64,000 nucleotides of DNA from Rhizomys pruinosus (taxonomy: Eukaryota > Chordata > Mammalia > Rodentia > Spalacidae), in NCBI GenBank assembly GCA_009823505.1, contig VZQC01013302.1, positions 1,343,933 through 1,407,932 of the forward strand, given 5' to 3'. Positions 1 through 11,140 of the stretch are shown here, piece after piece. Numbering within the stretch: the stretch's first letter is position 1; each line of letters begins with the position of its first letter. Below the pieces are notes generated by a model. The model saw only the letters and a list, made by a program, of their open reading frames with translations. It ran no database searches and had not been told where the DNA came from. The position numbers and the translations under genes were made by a program.

Positions 1-8
1 GAATCTCG

Positions 9-235
9 GGCTGGAGAGATGGCCTAGCGGTTAAGAGCGCCGACCGCTCTTGCAGAGGACCCGGGTTCGATCCCCAGCACCCACATGGTGGCTGAGAACC
101 GTCTGTAACTCCAGTTCCAGGGAAATCCGATGCCCTCTTCTGACCTCTGCGGCTTTGCACGACACGGATGCACAAACCTACATGTAGACAGTACATTCAA
201 ACACATACAAAAATAAATAAAATTTTTAAAAAAGT
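9..235 (+). mobile_element. B2 SINE, full length
   Basis: Starts with the tRNA-like head ggctggagagatggc, carries a B-box-like gggttcgatcc, the B2 body (cacatggtggctgagaacc) and ends in an A-rich tail with aataaa. It lacks the internal duplication seen in several other B2 copies of this window. Confidence 0.93.
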
Positions 236-580
236 GAATCCCTAAACATATTTTGGAATTAACCTATAGTTCATTTTTAGATGTCGTAATTTTGGTATAT
301 GTGTGGATTGTATACATGCATACTTTGGAGTAATATAAAATTGAAGGGAACAACAAAAACAAAAAATATTTGTTCAAAGAACTGACTGAAACAGTAAACT
401 TCTGCCCAAAACAGTAAATTTCTGCATCAAAAAATTTAAAAAGACAGAAAAAGATGCAAAACATGAACAGCAGAATGCACGAGCTCTGGAGGGTTGGGGA
501 CACGGAATGGGGAATAGGTCTAAATTTGATTAAGAAATGTTGTATGAAATGTGCAAAAGTTCAATAAAAATTAACAAGAA
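236..580 (+). mobile_element. L1 3' UTR fragment (type II end)
   Basis: The end (aaatttgattaagaaatgttgtatgaaatg, then aaaagttcaataaaaa) resembles the 3' ends at 10100-10165 and 52150-52210. A G-rich run just before it (ggagggttggggac) is typical of L1 3' UTRs. The 5' boundary is unclear. Confidence 0.55.
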
Positions 581-754
581 AAAGAAAAATAGGCTTCTTA
601 ATAATCTTAAGAATTATTTTAAATATTTACTAATAAACTTCTTTACAATTATTCCTAATATACCTGCTCTGAATACTCTTTAATACTCTCCACAGGACTG
701 GTGGAGAATTTGTCTCATAGTCACTTTTTAGTTCTGTCTCAAAACTATTAAAAC

Positions 755-805
755 AAATTTCAGTCTTGGTGGGCTAGAGAGATGGCTCACCACTTAAGAG
801 CACTG
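755..805 (+). repeat. Long target-site duplication, left copy
   Basis: About 51 bp repeated at 2038-2088 with three visible mismatches. It covers 16 bases upstream of a B2 plus the B2 head, and flanks the L1-like insert. Confidence 0.7.
769..805 (+). mobile_element. B2 head, left part of a B2 split by an L1 insertion
   Basis: Only the B2 head is present. The same head with the same upstream bases recurs at 2038-2088, so this is the left copy of a target-site duplication around the insert at 806-2037. Confidence 0.75.
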
Positions 806-2037
806 TCTGTTCATTCTTACCTCCTTTTCATAGAACAAAGAAAAATATGATGGTAATGAAATCATTCTCTAACTGTAAATTAGAGCCCACTGTTATAGAG
901 GTAATCTCTTATAAAACCAGTAAAACTGCTTTCTTTAATTGACTAATAGACATAGGAAATGTGAAAAGGATTATTCTCTCTTCAGAACCAAATATAATAC
1001 TAAAGTCTCTTTAAGCTGTGCATTTAAGCAAAATATATTAATACAGGAGAGCTCTGATATCAACAATGGGTTATTCTGCCAAGGAGATGTTGGCCAGGGG
1101 ATCCAAGGCCCCCCAAAAGGGAAAGGCTTCTTGCCTGTAAACTGGGATACCTGCAAGAAGAGAGGTGGTATGTCCTTGCTGTCAAAGACCTGGTGTAAGC
1201 ATGGGAAAGATGTATTGAAACTGCACTTGCAAGTGTACAGTTGGTCTCTGGAATACCAGAGAGTGTTACCAAAGGCCACTAAACCAATAAAGCAAATACT
1301 GGTCTCCTTGGGTCAAGCAAGACTCCTCTGTCAGTATCAGCTACACCTCACCTGCCTGGAAATACTGTGCAGTGGTGGCAGCCATATGTCTGTATATCCC
1401 AAATCTAATTGGCTATTAGCTCTCTCCTTGGAGGAATAACCCACAGCTGATGCCACATGCTTATATCCTCTAGTGGTTAGGAGATGTTATAAGCCACAGT
1501 AAGACCTTGTTTACAGAAAAAAAAACGTAATTCATGGATTAGCATACCATCCAAACATCTGTGTCTATACCAAAGTAACCTACCATAATAATTAGTACTG
1601 TTTAAATACCTATATATCTAATTGCTTGTGCTTCATTAGTAGGATTGAAAGGTTATTCCTAGACAAACTGTCAGCCCATGAAAGGAAAGAGCCAGAACTG
1701 ATCAGAGTCCAAAATGACATCTCCAGATAAAGTAGACTGTTTTGCTTCTTGTCCACCTGTGCCCCTTTTCTAAGCCTAGGGAACAATCTTCGGAAGAGGG
1801 GGCATGGTAAAATCTAAGGGCTGTGATTGGGGTGAATGGTGAAGCTACAGCAATGTAGTCTGGACACTTATTTGATCAACTTGAATGTACATACAAGCCC
1901 CTCCAGCTGGATGGTGGGAGCCTTGGACTGTGTGGGTTTGGCCACAACTGCTTGCAAATTGGTTTTACATGAAAGATGCTTGTACTCACAACTTATTACT
2001 TATTATTTAAAAAATGAAATAAAAGAAAGTATAAAAA
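806..2037 (+). mobile_element. L1-derived insert with A-tail (type I 3' end)
   Basis: A 1.2-kb insert ends in a poly(A) run at 2031-2040 and is flanked by a 51-bp duplication. Its second half (about 1540-2037) matches the inserts at 18087-18705 (minus) and 51053-51450 (plus), which have a G-rich tract and A-tail like L1 3' UTRs. Its first half (806-1500) has no match in the window and holds a 166-codon open frame at 939-1439 that I do not recognise; open frames also exist on the other strand there, so I do not call it a gene. Confidence 0.65.
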
Positions 2038-2090
2038 AAATTTCAGTCTTGGCGGGCTGGAGAGATGGCCCACCACTTAAGAGCACTGGC
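2038..2090 (+). mobile_element. B2 head, host copy (right side of the L1 insertion)
   Basis: Right copy of the duplicated B2 head. The same B2 continues at 2326-2515 after a second B2 inserted into it. Confidence 0.75.
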
Positions 2091-2091
2091 A

Positions 2092-2325
2092 GGGCTGGAG
2101 AGATGGCCTAGTGGTTAAGAACGCCAACTGCTCTTGCAGAGGACTCGGGTTGGATCCCCAGCACCCACATGACAGCTGAGAACCGTCTTTAACTCCAGTT
2201 CCAGAGGAATCCGACGTCCTCTTCTGACCTCCGCGGCATTGCACAATATGGTGTACAAACCTACATGTAGACAGTACATTCTTACACATTAAAAAAATAA
2301 ATAATAAAAAAAATTTAAAATAGAA
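2092..2325 (+). mobile_element. B2 SINE nested inside an older B2
   Basis: Complete B2 from gggctggagagatgg to an A-rich tail. Flanks agagcactggcag (left) and agaacattagctg (right) look like a degraded 13-bp target duplication within the host B2. Confidence 0.9.
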
Positions 2326-2515
2326 CATTAGCTGTTCTTGAAGAGGACCCAGGTTTGATTCCCACATGGTGGCTAATAACAGTCTGTAACTCCAGTTCCG
2401 GGGAATCTGACATCATCTTCTGACCTCTGCCAGCATTGCAAGACACAGGTATACTTACACACATGCAGGCAATGCACTCATACACATAAAATTTAATAAA
2501 TACAAATATTTTTTA
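2326..2515 (+). mobile_element. B2 SINE, 3' remainder of the host copy
   Basis: Resumes at gctgttcttgaagaggac, exactly where the head at 2053-2090 stops, and runs to an A-rich tail. Confidence 0.85.
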
Positions 2516-2580
2516 AAGCGCAGTCTTGTAAGTTTAAGGTAATATCATAGTCTCTCTTTATATCAATTAAAAGATATCAT

Positions 2581-2708
2581 GCTAGCCAAATATGGTTGTG
2601 CATGCCTTTAGTCCCAGCACTTGGGAGGCAGAGGTAGGTGGAACAAGCCCAGCCTGGTCTATATAGTGAGTTCCAGGCCAGCTGGGGCTACAGGGAGACC
2701 CTGTCTAA
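2581..2708 (+). mobile_element. B1 SINE, internally shortened
   Basis: Shows B1 landmarks (cagcacttgggaggcagagg, agcctggtctatatag, agaccctgtct) but lacks part of the middle segment. Confidence 0.88.
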
Positions 2709-2737
2709 ATATAATAATAGTAATAATAAGCATGCTG

Positions 2738-2832
2738 AGTCCATGCTGTGTGTTATCCTGTTTAATCCCACAAGTCTGACAGGTGAGAAAGATTAATCCT
2801 ATTTTACAAAGTAAGACGATAGACTCTATCCT
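2738..2832 (-). repeat. MIR SINE relic
   Basis: Reading tgctgtgtgttatcctgtttaatccc and then cctattttacaaagtaagac fits the reverse complement of the MIR core (tttaatcctcacaacaac, attttacagatgagg). Old and degraded. Confidence 0.55.
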
Positions 2833-3278
2833 GAACAGAACATCACACACTACCTTACTTCACAGCTCAGTTCTTAAAGATTAGTATACTGCTCCAGACA
2901 TCCTTTCAACATGCAGTTTGTAGGAATGAGGAATCAGAAGCCACTGTGTCCTCAGGACATGTACAAACAGGAAAACGACATTCAACTTTACTTAAGGAGC
3001 ATTGAGGGAGATGGCCACTGGAAAGCAAAGAAAAGCCACATTTCTTTCTTGACCCCAGAAATTTCCCCTTAATGGTTTACAACTGCCCAGCCTCCAGCCT
3101 TCCAAAGATAAAGGTCCTAGGGGATACCACTCTTTCCATTAGCTCCACTTATTCTGAAGGTAAATTTTAAAGAAACACAAGGAGTATTCTGCTTTTCCAC
3201 ATTTTGGGAGCTGTGATATTTAGAAGGCTTGGTAAAACCACAGAGGCATGAAGAAAAACACGGTATGAAAATATGCTT

Positions 3279-3424
3279 ATTTTTTGGTCTTTTTGAGACA
3301 GGGTCTTAGCCCCAGCTGTCCTGGAACTCACTCTGTAGACCAGGCTGGTCTTGAACTCACAAAGATCTGCCTGTCTCTGACTCCTGGGTGCTAGGATTAA
3401 AGGTGTGCACCATCACGCCCAGCA
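3279..3424 (-). mobile_element. B1 SINE
   Basis: Reverse-orientation B1: gagacagggtctta, tagaccaggctggtcttgaa, ggattaaaggtgtgcaccat. Confidence 0.93.
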
Positions 3425-3460
3425 ATATGCATATTTTTAAGTCTTACAAATAGATATAGG

Positions 3461-3667
3461 GGGCTGGAGAGCTCACTCAGCATTTAAGAGCACTGATTGC
3501 TTTTACAGAGCACCCACATGGTGGATAACAATCATTCACAACGCCAGTCACAGGAGATCTGGTGCCTTCTGATCTCCACAGCCATTGCATGGCATGAGTG
3601 CCCTTACACACGTGCAAGCAATACACTCAGGCATAAAATTTAAAACTAAATAAACAAAATTTAAATA
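3461..3667 (+). mobile_element. B2 SINE, older diverged copy
   Basis: Diverged B2 head (gggggctggagagctcactc) with B2 body and A-rich tail; a few internal deletions. Confidence 0.85.
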
Positions 3668-3676
3668 GACATAATA

Positions 3677-3825
3677 AAGCCATATGCGGTGGCACACACC
3701 TTTAATCTCAGCCCTCAGGAAGCAGAGGCAGATGGATTTCTGTGAGATCCAGACCAGCTTGGCCTATATAGCCAGTTCTGGGGCAGCTGGGAATACAGGG
3801 ACACCCTGTCTCAAAAAATAATGCA
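3677..3825 (+). mobile_element. B1 SINE
   Basis: B1 from gccatatgcggtggcacac to ccctgtctcaaaaaa, directly downstream of the B2 tail. Confidence 0.9.
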
Positions 3826-3959
3826 AAAAGACAATGCTTAATTTTTAAAACCTAAATTTTTAGAAAGATGGTGGGGTAATAATATACTATTAAACCTGCT
3901 GTATCTGAAGTCCTTGCATGATAGAAGAAACACAGCTAAAGTGCAATGAGAAAGGCCTT

Positions 3960-5170
3960 TCATTTGAAGTATTTTTTTAGTAATTTCATACATATACTAC
4001 ATTTACCACATTTCCATCCTTCCCTCTCCATCATCATCCCCACACATATTCATTCCCTCTTAATTTTGTGACCTCTTCTCTAGTTACTATTTTTATATAT
4101 GTGTGGGGTGTGTGTGTGTGTGTATGTGTATGTGTGTATTTACAACCTAATGACTCCACTTAATGTTCATATGTACATGTGTTTAGGGGTGATCACTTGG
4201 AACAGGATAGCATAACAAGGAACTCTCCCTGGAGAAAACTGATTCTCACTTTCTCAACAACCATTGGTTGCCTATAGCTATTCTTCTAGAGATGGGATCT
4301 TATGAAATTTCCACCATCCACACTGCATGTCAGTTGATGCTGTCGTTATTTAGTTGTTATTTGGTCAAGATTTCATGGATGTAGCTTCCTTGTCATGTCT
4401 GGAAGACACTATCTAGCAATAGCAATAGTTTTCCTGGTCCTCTGGCTCTTCTGCAATGTCCCCTGAGCCTTAGGTGTAGGAGTCACATTTTAGATGTATC
4501 AATTGGGGCTGGATACTCCACAGTCACCTATTATATGTATTTTGACCAGTTAAGAATCTCTGTAATAGTCTCCATCTGTTGCAAAAAGAATCTGTGATGA
4601 GTGGTTGGGTATAAGGGTAAGTATTAAGAACATAGTTAGAAATTATATAAGTTTAGGAAAATGTAAGTAGTAGGTTCTCCTCTAGGGACTATGAACACTA
4701 TATCCATTGGTATTCAACCATATTTACAGTACCAAGCATGGATTCCCTCCTACTGAGTAGGCCTGATGTCCAATTAGACAGATGTTGATTACTCCTGAGA
4801 TGAAAGTGCCACTATTGCACCATATGGCTATTTAGCTCTGTTAGTCTTTGTTATGATTTGTAGACTTACACCTAGGTAGGACTATTGATTACTTTTCTGA
4901 CTTGGCAACTTGCATAGCACCTTTCAGTACTATGAAAGCTAGTCTTTCAAGGAGGAGGCTTCTAGGTTAGTTCCAGTTCTATTCCTCCAAGTCCTATGTC
5001 CAAAATGGGAGATGGCTTCACCATCAGAGTCTTATCCTCAAGTTCTAAGAGGCAAGCAAGGCCAATACAAGAGCCTATATTGTTTGGGGTGTCTCTTCAA
5101 CAACCTTGACCAACAACCCAACAACTTGGAGGGAAATTTCCCATCTCTAGCACTAGGATTGGGGAGGGGG
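3960..5170 (-). mobile_element. L1 (Lx-type) 3' region, probable
   Basis: A long diverged stretch without a usable frame. Its pyrimidine-rich left part and composition resemble reverse-complement rodent L1 3' UTR sequence elsewhere in the window (44285-44950). It contains a GT repeat at 4089-4140. Assignment rests on style and not on a firm match. Confidence 0.4.
4089..4140. repeat. (GT)n microsatellite, imperfect
   Basis: Alternating gt with tatg interruptions. Confidence 0.85.
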
Positions 5171-5172
5171 GC

Positions 5173-5384
5173 TTTTGTTTATTTTTATGTGTATTAGCAC
5201 ATTGCCTACATGGATGTGAGTGCACGTATGCCATGCAATACCCACAGAGGTCAGAAGAGGGTGTCAGATCCCCTGGAACTAGAGTTTCAGATGGTTGTTA
5301 GCTGCCATGTGGGTGCTAGGAATCAAACTGGGTCCTCTGCAAGAGTGGTCAGTGTTTTTACTGCCGAGCCATCTCTCCAGTCCC
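5173..5384 (-). mobile_element. B2 SINE
   Basis: Reverse B2 ending in gccatctctccagtccc; reversed body includes gtgggtgctaggaatcaaac. No internal duplication. Confidence 0.92.
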
Positions 5385-5432
5385 TAATACTAGGTTTTCT
5401 GTTAGTCAGTCTAGCACTATTGTTAGGGAACA

Positions 5433-5597
5433 TTATTTTTTTTTTTTTTTTTTTTTTGTCTTTTGGAAGACAGGTCTCTCCTTAGGCTCGTGTCACTGGA
5501 ACTCACCTGTAGACAGGCTGGCCTCGAACTCACCGGTACCGCGCTGCCTCTGCCTCCCAAGTGCTAGGATTAAAGGCGTGCGCCACCATGCCCGGCA
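5433..5597 (-). mobile_element. B1 SINE with long A-tail
   Basis: A T-run at 5433-5455 (the tail) is followed by reversed B1 body ending in gcgtgcgccaccatgcccgg. Confidence 0.93.
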
Positions 5598-5598
5598 T

Positions 5599-5826
5599 TT
5601 ATTTATTTCTGTATGTGTATCAATGTATTGTCCGCATGAGAGTTGTTGCACCCATGTTGTGCATGCCGCGGGGTCAGAAGAGGGTGTCGGATTCCCCTGG
5701 AACTGGAGTTCTCCTGGAATTGGAGTCTCAGATGGGTCTCAGCCGCCATGTGGGTGCTGGGGATCGAACCCAGGTCCTCTGTAAGAGCGGTCGGCGCTCT
5801 TAACTGCTAGGCCATCTCTCCAGCCC
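5599..5826 (-). mobile_element. B2 SINE, internal-duplication subfamily
   Basis: Reversed B2 with two tandem versions of the ggaactggagttc / ggaattggagtc segment, a duplication of about 20 bp. It abuts the B1 at 5433-5597, which in sense orientation sits in this B2's tail. Confidence 0.92.
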
Positions 5827-5887
5827 CAGGGAACATTATTGCCCCATGTTGTATAACCCCATTTGAACTACACACACGGTGTTAGGG

Positions 5888-5914
5888 GTGTGTGTGTGTG
5901 TGTGTGTGTGTGTT
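5888..5914. repeat. (TG)n microsatellite
   Basis: Pure tg run of about 13 units. Confidence 0.95.
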
Positions 5915-6215
5915 TAAGTGTATAAAGCAATGTTTCCCTGTGACTTTTTCTTCAAATATCCTTAATGTCATTTCTCTCTCCTTCCTCCTCCTCTGTCCCT
6001 GTTACTGCTCCCTTCCCCCTACCTGCTACAGGCCCCCCACCCCCACCCCCCGTCATTTTACCCTTTTCCCCCTTGATAGCACCTGTGTCCTACTGTCCTT
6101 GTCTAGAGCTCCTTCTTTCCCACTCCCGCCGTGGGCTCTTCCTACTCTTCTGACTTTTTCAGTTACTTTGGTTACATGCTCACGTCTAGAAATTCAGAGC
6201 CATGCACGGTCTCTT
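5915..6215 (-). mobile_element. L1 3' UTR fragment, reverse
   Basis: Pyrimidine-rich stretch with a run of cctgctacaggccccccac and ttggttacatgctcacgtct, in the style of reversed rodent L1 3' UTR as at 12100-12300. Confidence 0.45.
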
Positions 6216-6630
6216 TTTTGAACCACTGCATGGCTGCTGACAGGAAGCTGTCTTACTCAACCTTCCTGCAGCTATTCTCGGAATGCTATTTGCTCCCACC
6301 TATGTGTTGCAACAGTGACATCCAGTGGCTCCTTTCTTAAAGCACATCTTTCAGCTGGAAGAAATATACAAAAGTAGTGACTTCTGCCTGTGACATATCC
6401 AAAAGGTCATCTCTAGCATGCACTTTCATAATTGTACGAAAAACACAGTGAAGAGAAGAGCTGTGCTTCACAAACAATTCAAATTACATTCTATTTCTTC
6501 ATGGTGTATACTTCTATAAAGATAGAGAATTTCAGCACTTAACCAGGAAGTGAAGCCTTACCTCAGCAGGAAGTTATTGAATTCACCATTTATATAGAAA
6601 TATTTAGATTTGCTAATATCCCATCTTCTT
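6216..6630. other. No feature recognised
   Basis: Apparently unique DNA; no repeat landmark or plausible exon seen. Confidence 0.5.
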
Positions 6631-6631
6631 T

Positions 6632-6853
6632 TTAAAGATTCTTTATTATTTTTACATGTATGTGTGTGTGTGTGTGTGTGCGCTTGCTTGTGTTTATGGA
6701 CACCATGTGCATGGAAGTGTCCCAAGAGATCAGCAGAGGATATCAGGTTCTCTAAAATTGGAGTTACAGGCAGTTGTGAGCCCGGCAGACACTGAGAATT
6801 GAACCCGTCCTCTGCAAGACCAGAAACTGCTCTTAGCCACTTTCCAAGCCCCA
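6632..6853 (-). mobile_element. B2-superfamily SINE, old
   Basis: Reversed element with a TG run in its tail region (6660-6681), tgagaattgaacccgtcctc and gctcttagccactttccaag, a diverged B2/B3 pattern. Confidence 0.75.
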
Positions 6854-6859
6854 TGTAGT

Positions 6860-7485
6860 GAAACAAACATGTGACCCATTGTTTGGTTTTTGTTTCCTCT
6901 TTCAACTTTATCTCCACTGAACATGTACATGGCTCCAAACCTCAGACTCCACACATTTCCGAAAGGGCGTCACTTTCTATCAATTTCACAAAAACCCTGG
7001 GACCAGCTCTGGCCTTAGGCACTATTCTAAATAAAATTTCAATCACTTTGGTACATGACTCCCCCAAATTTAATAACTAACCTATGCAGCTTAGCAACTG
7101 CTGCCTTTCCTACATAATCTGGAAAAGTGAATCCTGCTCACCCGCTTGTTCACTTTTCATTCATAAACTAATATAGGACAAAACATCCTTTCACTCAAGG
7201 TTTTAGGAACCACCAACTTTATACCACTAGATGGCACCAGATGTATACATAGCTTAACGTCAACTTGAGCACATCATTCCTGTATTTTCCTTTCTAAAAA
7301 GTTCCTTTTTCATCCTTCTCTCAGAGAGAGAATTAACCTACTGTTGAGTGGCTATGCTTGTTATTTTTTAATATAAAACAACATGTAAGACCCCAGCTTC
7401 AGGCTCAGGTTTCTTTTGGAGATAACTCCACCACGGTCCAAGCTGATTGATAAAGCTGTTTTCTTATGAACTCAAAAGTCTTGTC
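6860..7485. other. No feature recognised
   Basis: AT-moderate, apparently unique sequence. Frames on both strands are short and overlapping. Confidence 0.5.
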
Positions 7486-7487
7486 TT

Positions 7488-7607
7488 GCTGGGCATAGTG
7501 GTGCATGCCTTTAATCCTAGCACTCAGGAGGCAGAGGCAGGTGGATCTTTGTGAGTTCAAGGGCAGCTGGGGCTACCAGGAAACCCTGTCTGGAAAAGAC
7601 AAAAAAG
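7488..7607 (+). mobile_element. B1 SINE, shortened
   Basis: gctgggcatagtggtgcatg through ccctgtctggaaaag; missing about 25 bp in the middle. Confidence 0.9.
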
Positions 7608-7609
7608 AA

Positions 7610-8090
7610 AGTCTTGTCTTCTCAGTTCTTTGGCTAACCCTAACCTTGCAACAGCTTTACACCATAATCCCTTTCTGAGGTCTTCTAACTCCAGATGATA
7701 TATTCTAATTTCTGGGGAAAAAAATTGTATAGATACCCAGATATTGTGTTCTTTATATTTAATATTATTGTAAGATGATGTTATTAAATATTGATAAATA
7801 TGTCTTTCAAGTTTTTGTAACTTAATAACTTCACTTAGAGGATCAAGTTCATGAGTGTGATTCTTTTTAACCATAGTGGCTTATATTTAGTTTTTAAATT
7901 TACATTGTCAGGTAAAATTTTAAATAAAGGTAACAAAAATAAAATTGAAATAGCTACTATCTAGAGATAACTATCATAAAATTATGTATACACTTCTGAG
8001 TTTTTGCAACACACAAATACATGTACAAACATGTATTTATATACATGTGTATGCCTGTTTGACCGTATATTTTCTATTTCTTTCATTACT
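7610..8090. other. AT-rich unique DNA
   Basis: No repeat landmark seen. The minus frame at 7557-7874 is partly B1-derived. Confidence 0.5.
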
Positions 8091-8092
8091 AC

Positions 8093-8253
8093 TTCTTTTT
8101 CTTTTGTCTTTTTGAGACAGGGTCTCCCTTTAGTCCCAGCTGGCCCGGAGCTCGCTATGTAGACCAGGTGGGCCTTGAACTCACAGAGATCTGCCTGCCT
8201 CTGCCTCTGCCTCCCGAGTGCTAGGATTAAAGGTGTGCGCCACCACACCCAGT
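8093..8253 (-). mobile_element. B1 SINE
   Basis: Reversed B1 with a local ctctgc duplication (cctgcctctgcctctgcctc). Confidence 0.93.
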
Positions 8254-8254
8254 C

Positions 8255-9108
8255 TTTCATTACTACTTCTATTTAACTATAAATATATTGAAGTTCTTTC
8301 TGTGTCATTAAACACTCTTCCACAGTATAATTTTTACTATGTAGTATTTGACCCTAGAGTTATATCATGATGAATTTAAAAAATAGCTTTATATATGTTA
8401 CTTCAAGTTTAAGACTATTACAATATGCAATGAATACCCTATGTACCTAAATAAGAAGCCCCCAGAAGTGTATGCTCTGCCATTTGAGGACACAGAGAAG
8501 ATCCATCTATGACCAAGGACTGGCCCTACATGAAACTCAGACTCTAAAAGCTCAAAAACTGTGGCACCCCCCCCAAATTGTTTATTAAGCCACAAGATTT
8601 ATGCTCATTTGTTCTAACAGCCCAGCCAAACAATAGGATGAAAGTATTAACTACACCCTTAAGGCAAACCCATTTCCAATTCAAGACCATGTAGCTTCTG
8701 ATAAAAAGTACCTTTTCATTGAATTATCAAATTGTTCTCCCAGAATATGCTGTTCAGATTAGACCGTGAACTCTGAAGTAGGACTGCAAAAGGTTCAAAT
8801 AGTATTATTATTAATTATATGCAGGAGTCAACTGTGACACCCAAGATATTCCAGAAGCACTTCTCCCACCATATACAGGAAAGGGGGGGGGGGCTTATTT
8901 TGGATAGATACCATTTTTCGAATAATAAAACTGCGCAAACTAAAATTTAATTGCAAAAAATCTCCTTTCATGGTATTTACCCATTTAAAAGCAAAGGGCC
9001 TATTCTGAATATATGTTTGGGAATATTAGCAGAAAAAAATTTTTTAACATCTGTGCTAGTATCTTTCTCTAAAATAGAAATAAACCGATTTTTCTACCAC
9101 TAAATGCA
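8255..9108. other. No feature recognised
   Basis: AT-rich unique DNA with a G run at 8884-8893. Confidence 0.5.
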
Positions 9109-9110
9109 AT

Positions 9111-9273
9111 TTTTTTTTTGTTTTGTCTTTTCGAGACAGGGTCTCCCTATAACCCCCCCCCCCCAGCTGTCCTGAAACTCACTCTGTAGACCAGGCTGGC
9201 CTTGAACTCACAAAGATCTTCCTGCCTCTACCTCCCGAGTGCTAGGATTAAAGGAGTCTGCCTCCATGCCCAC
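9111..9273 (-). mobile_element. B1 SINE with C-run
   Basis: Reversed B1 whose gtctccctgtagccccagc segment is expanded into a run of about 13 C. Confidence 0.92.
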
Positions 9274-9555
9274 CTCACTTTAAATACAAATTTATGAATA
9301 TCTTCTCAATGTCTATGTCCTTCCCCATTTCCAGCAAAAGCAACTTCTGCCATCTTCCTAATGCCGATTTTCATTATAGAGATTTAAAAAAAAAGAAAAA
9401 TAACTTTGTGCTCTTGCCAGTAAGAATCGAAGAGAGAGCACTGTTGTTTTGCCTGTCTTCAATTCTTACTGACAAGTACATCTATTCTGTGGCTGCCATT
9501 GCTTTTGCCATTCTTCAAAGACATGAGACACAGCTTTTTAACCCTCCAATATGGA

Positions 9556-9581
9556 CTTGGAGAGACTCATGTCTCTCCAAG
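9556..9581. other. Perfect hairpin, 11-bp stem and 4-nt loop
   Basis: cttggagagac, loop tcat, gtctctccaag. Confidence 0.9.
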
Positions 9582-10170
9582 AATCCTTCAAATTTTCAGT
9601 GCCAGATGGGGAGTACTGAGATATCCAGCTTGTGGACTGAGCAGCTACTGGGATTTCAGCCTCTTCAGAGTATAGACTGCCATTGTTTGATTACCAAGGC
9701 TGTATCTTGGAGATCAGTACAGGAAGATCAAGACAGGACATGTGCTTACTGGACCTCATTTGGGGAACCATGGGAGGGAAAAACCCCAGTGTGGAGCACA
9801 AGGGCAGAACTGATGGTTGTTTGGGCTTGCCAAGGAGGAGCCTTCAAACACTTGACATCATTTAGAAAAAAAAAAAAAACCTCCAATTCAGGTGATATGT
9901 GTATATCACCTGAATGTATGTGTGTGTGTCTATATATATATACATATACATTGAAGCAATACAAGTTGGAGAGAACAACAATAACAAAAGAACTGAAAAA
10001 AAAAAAACTTCTGGAAAGACTAAGAAAAAGATTCAAGACATGTATGGCAGACTGCAGGTACTCAGGTGGGGTGGGGGGTGTGGAAAGAGAAGTGACTCTG
10101 AATTTGATTGAGAAATGATATATGATGTATGGAAAAAGTTTAATAACAATAAAAAATTTTAAAAAAACCT
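9560..10170 (+). mobile_element. L1 3' UTR, type II end
   Basis: From about 9627 (ccagcttgtggactgagcag) this matches 51676-52215 over about 550 bp. It includes a G-rich tract (ggtggggtggggggtg near 10063), the end gagaaatgatatatgatgta, aataacaataaaaaa and an A-tail. The open frames here are not coding. Upstream sequence at 9300-9627 may also be L1. Confidence 0.7.
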
Positions 10171-10534
10171 TAGCATTTCACATGTAATTCCATGGTAAGG
10201 ATTTCCATCAGTTCCTTTCATTTTCCTGTTCAACATTAACCAACTGTTTCTGATAAATGTGCTATGTTTCATTGAAGGACAATAGTTTTAGTTAATCAAC
10301 TGCTTACATTGTTTAGCTTTCAAACCACATTAGGAAGCACAAATCTTAAAGTTGAGGACTTTCCTTCTTAATAAATGGATGGTAATATTTCACTAATTTA
10401 GATCCCTTTGATACAAGAGAAGTGCAACACAATGCTTTAGCGCATTCTACTAAAGTATCCTGTTTCAGTATTACACTCAGAAAGAGCACAGTAGGAGAAA
10501 GAACATACGGAAGGTCACCTGGAGTGTGTGTGGA
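10171..10534. other. No feature recognised
   Basis: AT-rich, apparently unique. Confidence 0.5.
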
Positions 10535-10935
10535 ATTATGTTATAGTTGATATTCTAACTGTCTTGACAAAATACCCAACAAGAAGCAGCTTCAGAGATG
10601 CAGAGCTTGGTCTGGCTCATAGTTTAATGGGTACACTCCATCATGGTGGGTGGCATGGCATCATGAGATGAGTTTTAGTGCTGGCCCCACTTCCTCCTTT
10701 TTTTCAGCTCAGTATTCCATCTCATGAAATTATGCTACCCACATTTAGGGTGCATCTTCCCTTCCTCTTGGGAAATGCCCTCAGATATGACCAGAGGACT
10801 GTTTCCTACCGGACTCTAAATACAGTCAAGTCTATAAGGAAGATTAGCCATTACAGTTCCAATACTTGTCAACTTGGCACTCAAACCATCGTTTTAATTC
10901 TAATATTCTGACCCAGTCCCATTTTCATCCCATTT
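10535..10935 (-). mobile_element. MaLR-like LTR, old (probable)
   Basis: Reversed sequence with tgacaaaatacccaacaaga at one end and cttgtcaacttggcactcaa at the other, the arrangement of reversed ERVL-MaLR LTRs (compare 63950-64000 and the sense LTR at 29879-30297). Highly diverged. Confidence 0.45.
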
Positions 10936-11140
10936 TTAGCTCATCTCAAAAAGTTCTCCTTATCTTTAACAGTCCCAACACTGGTCAAAGGTCCAAAGTC
11001 TCTTCTGAGGCTCAAAACAAACTCTTAACTGGGAGTCTGTAAAATCAAAAATCTAGTCACATATTTCTAACATACAGTGTTACAAAGTAAACATTCCCAT
11101 TCTGAACAGGAGGAACAGTGTAGGGAAAAAGGAGGCCACC

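Noticed and set aside
9..80. tRNA gene in the B2 heads (A-box and B-box motifs)
   Set aside because: These are tRNA-derived SINE promoters with SINE bodies and A-tails; they do not fold as complete tRNAs.
5433..5826. Adjacent reversed B1 and B2, considered as a third hybrid
   Set aside because: Here the B2 is full length and the B1 lies in its tail, so this is an ordinary tail insertion. The same holds for 40651-41085, where a full B2 follows a full B1.
9294..10118. 274-codon open frame, the longest in the window
   Set aside because: It runs through L1 3' UTR, with A-runs and a tg/ta repeat. The second copy at 51.7-52.2 kb keeps only about 120 codons of it, so it is chance.
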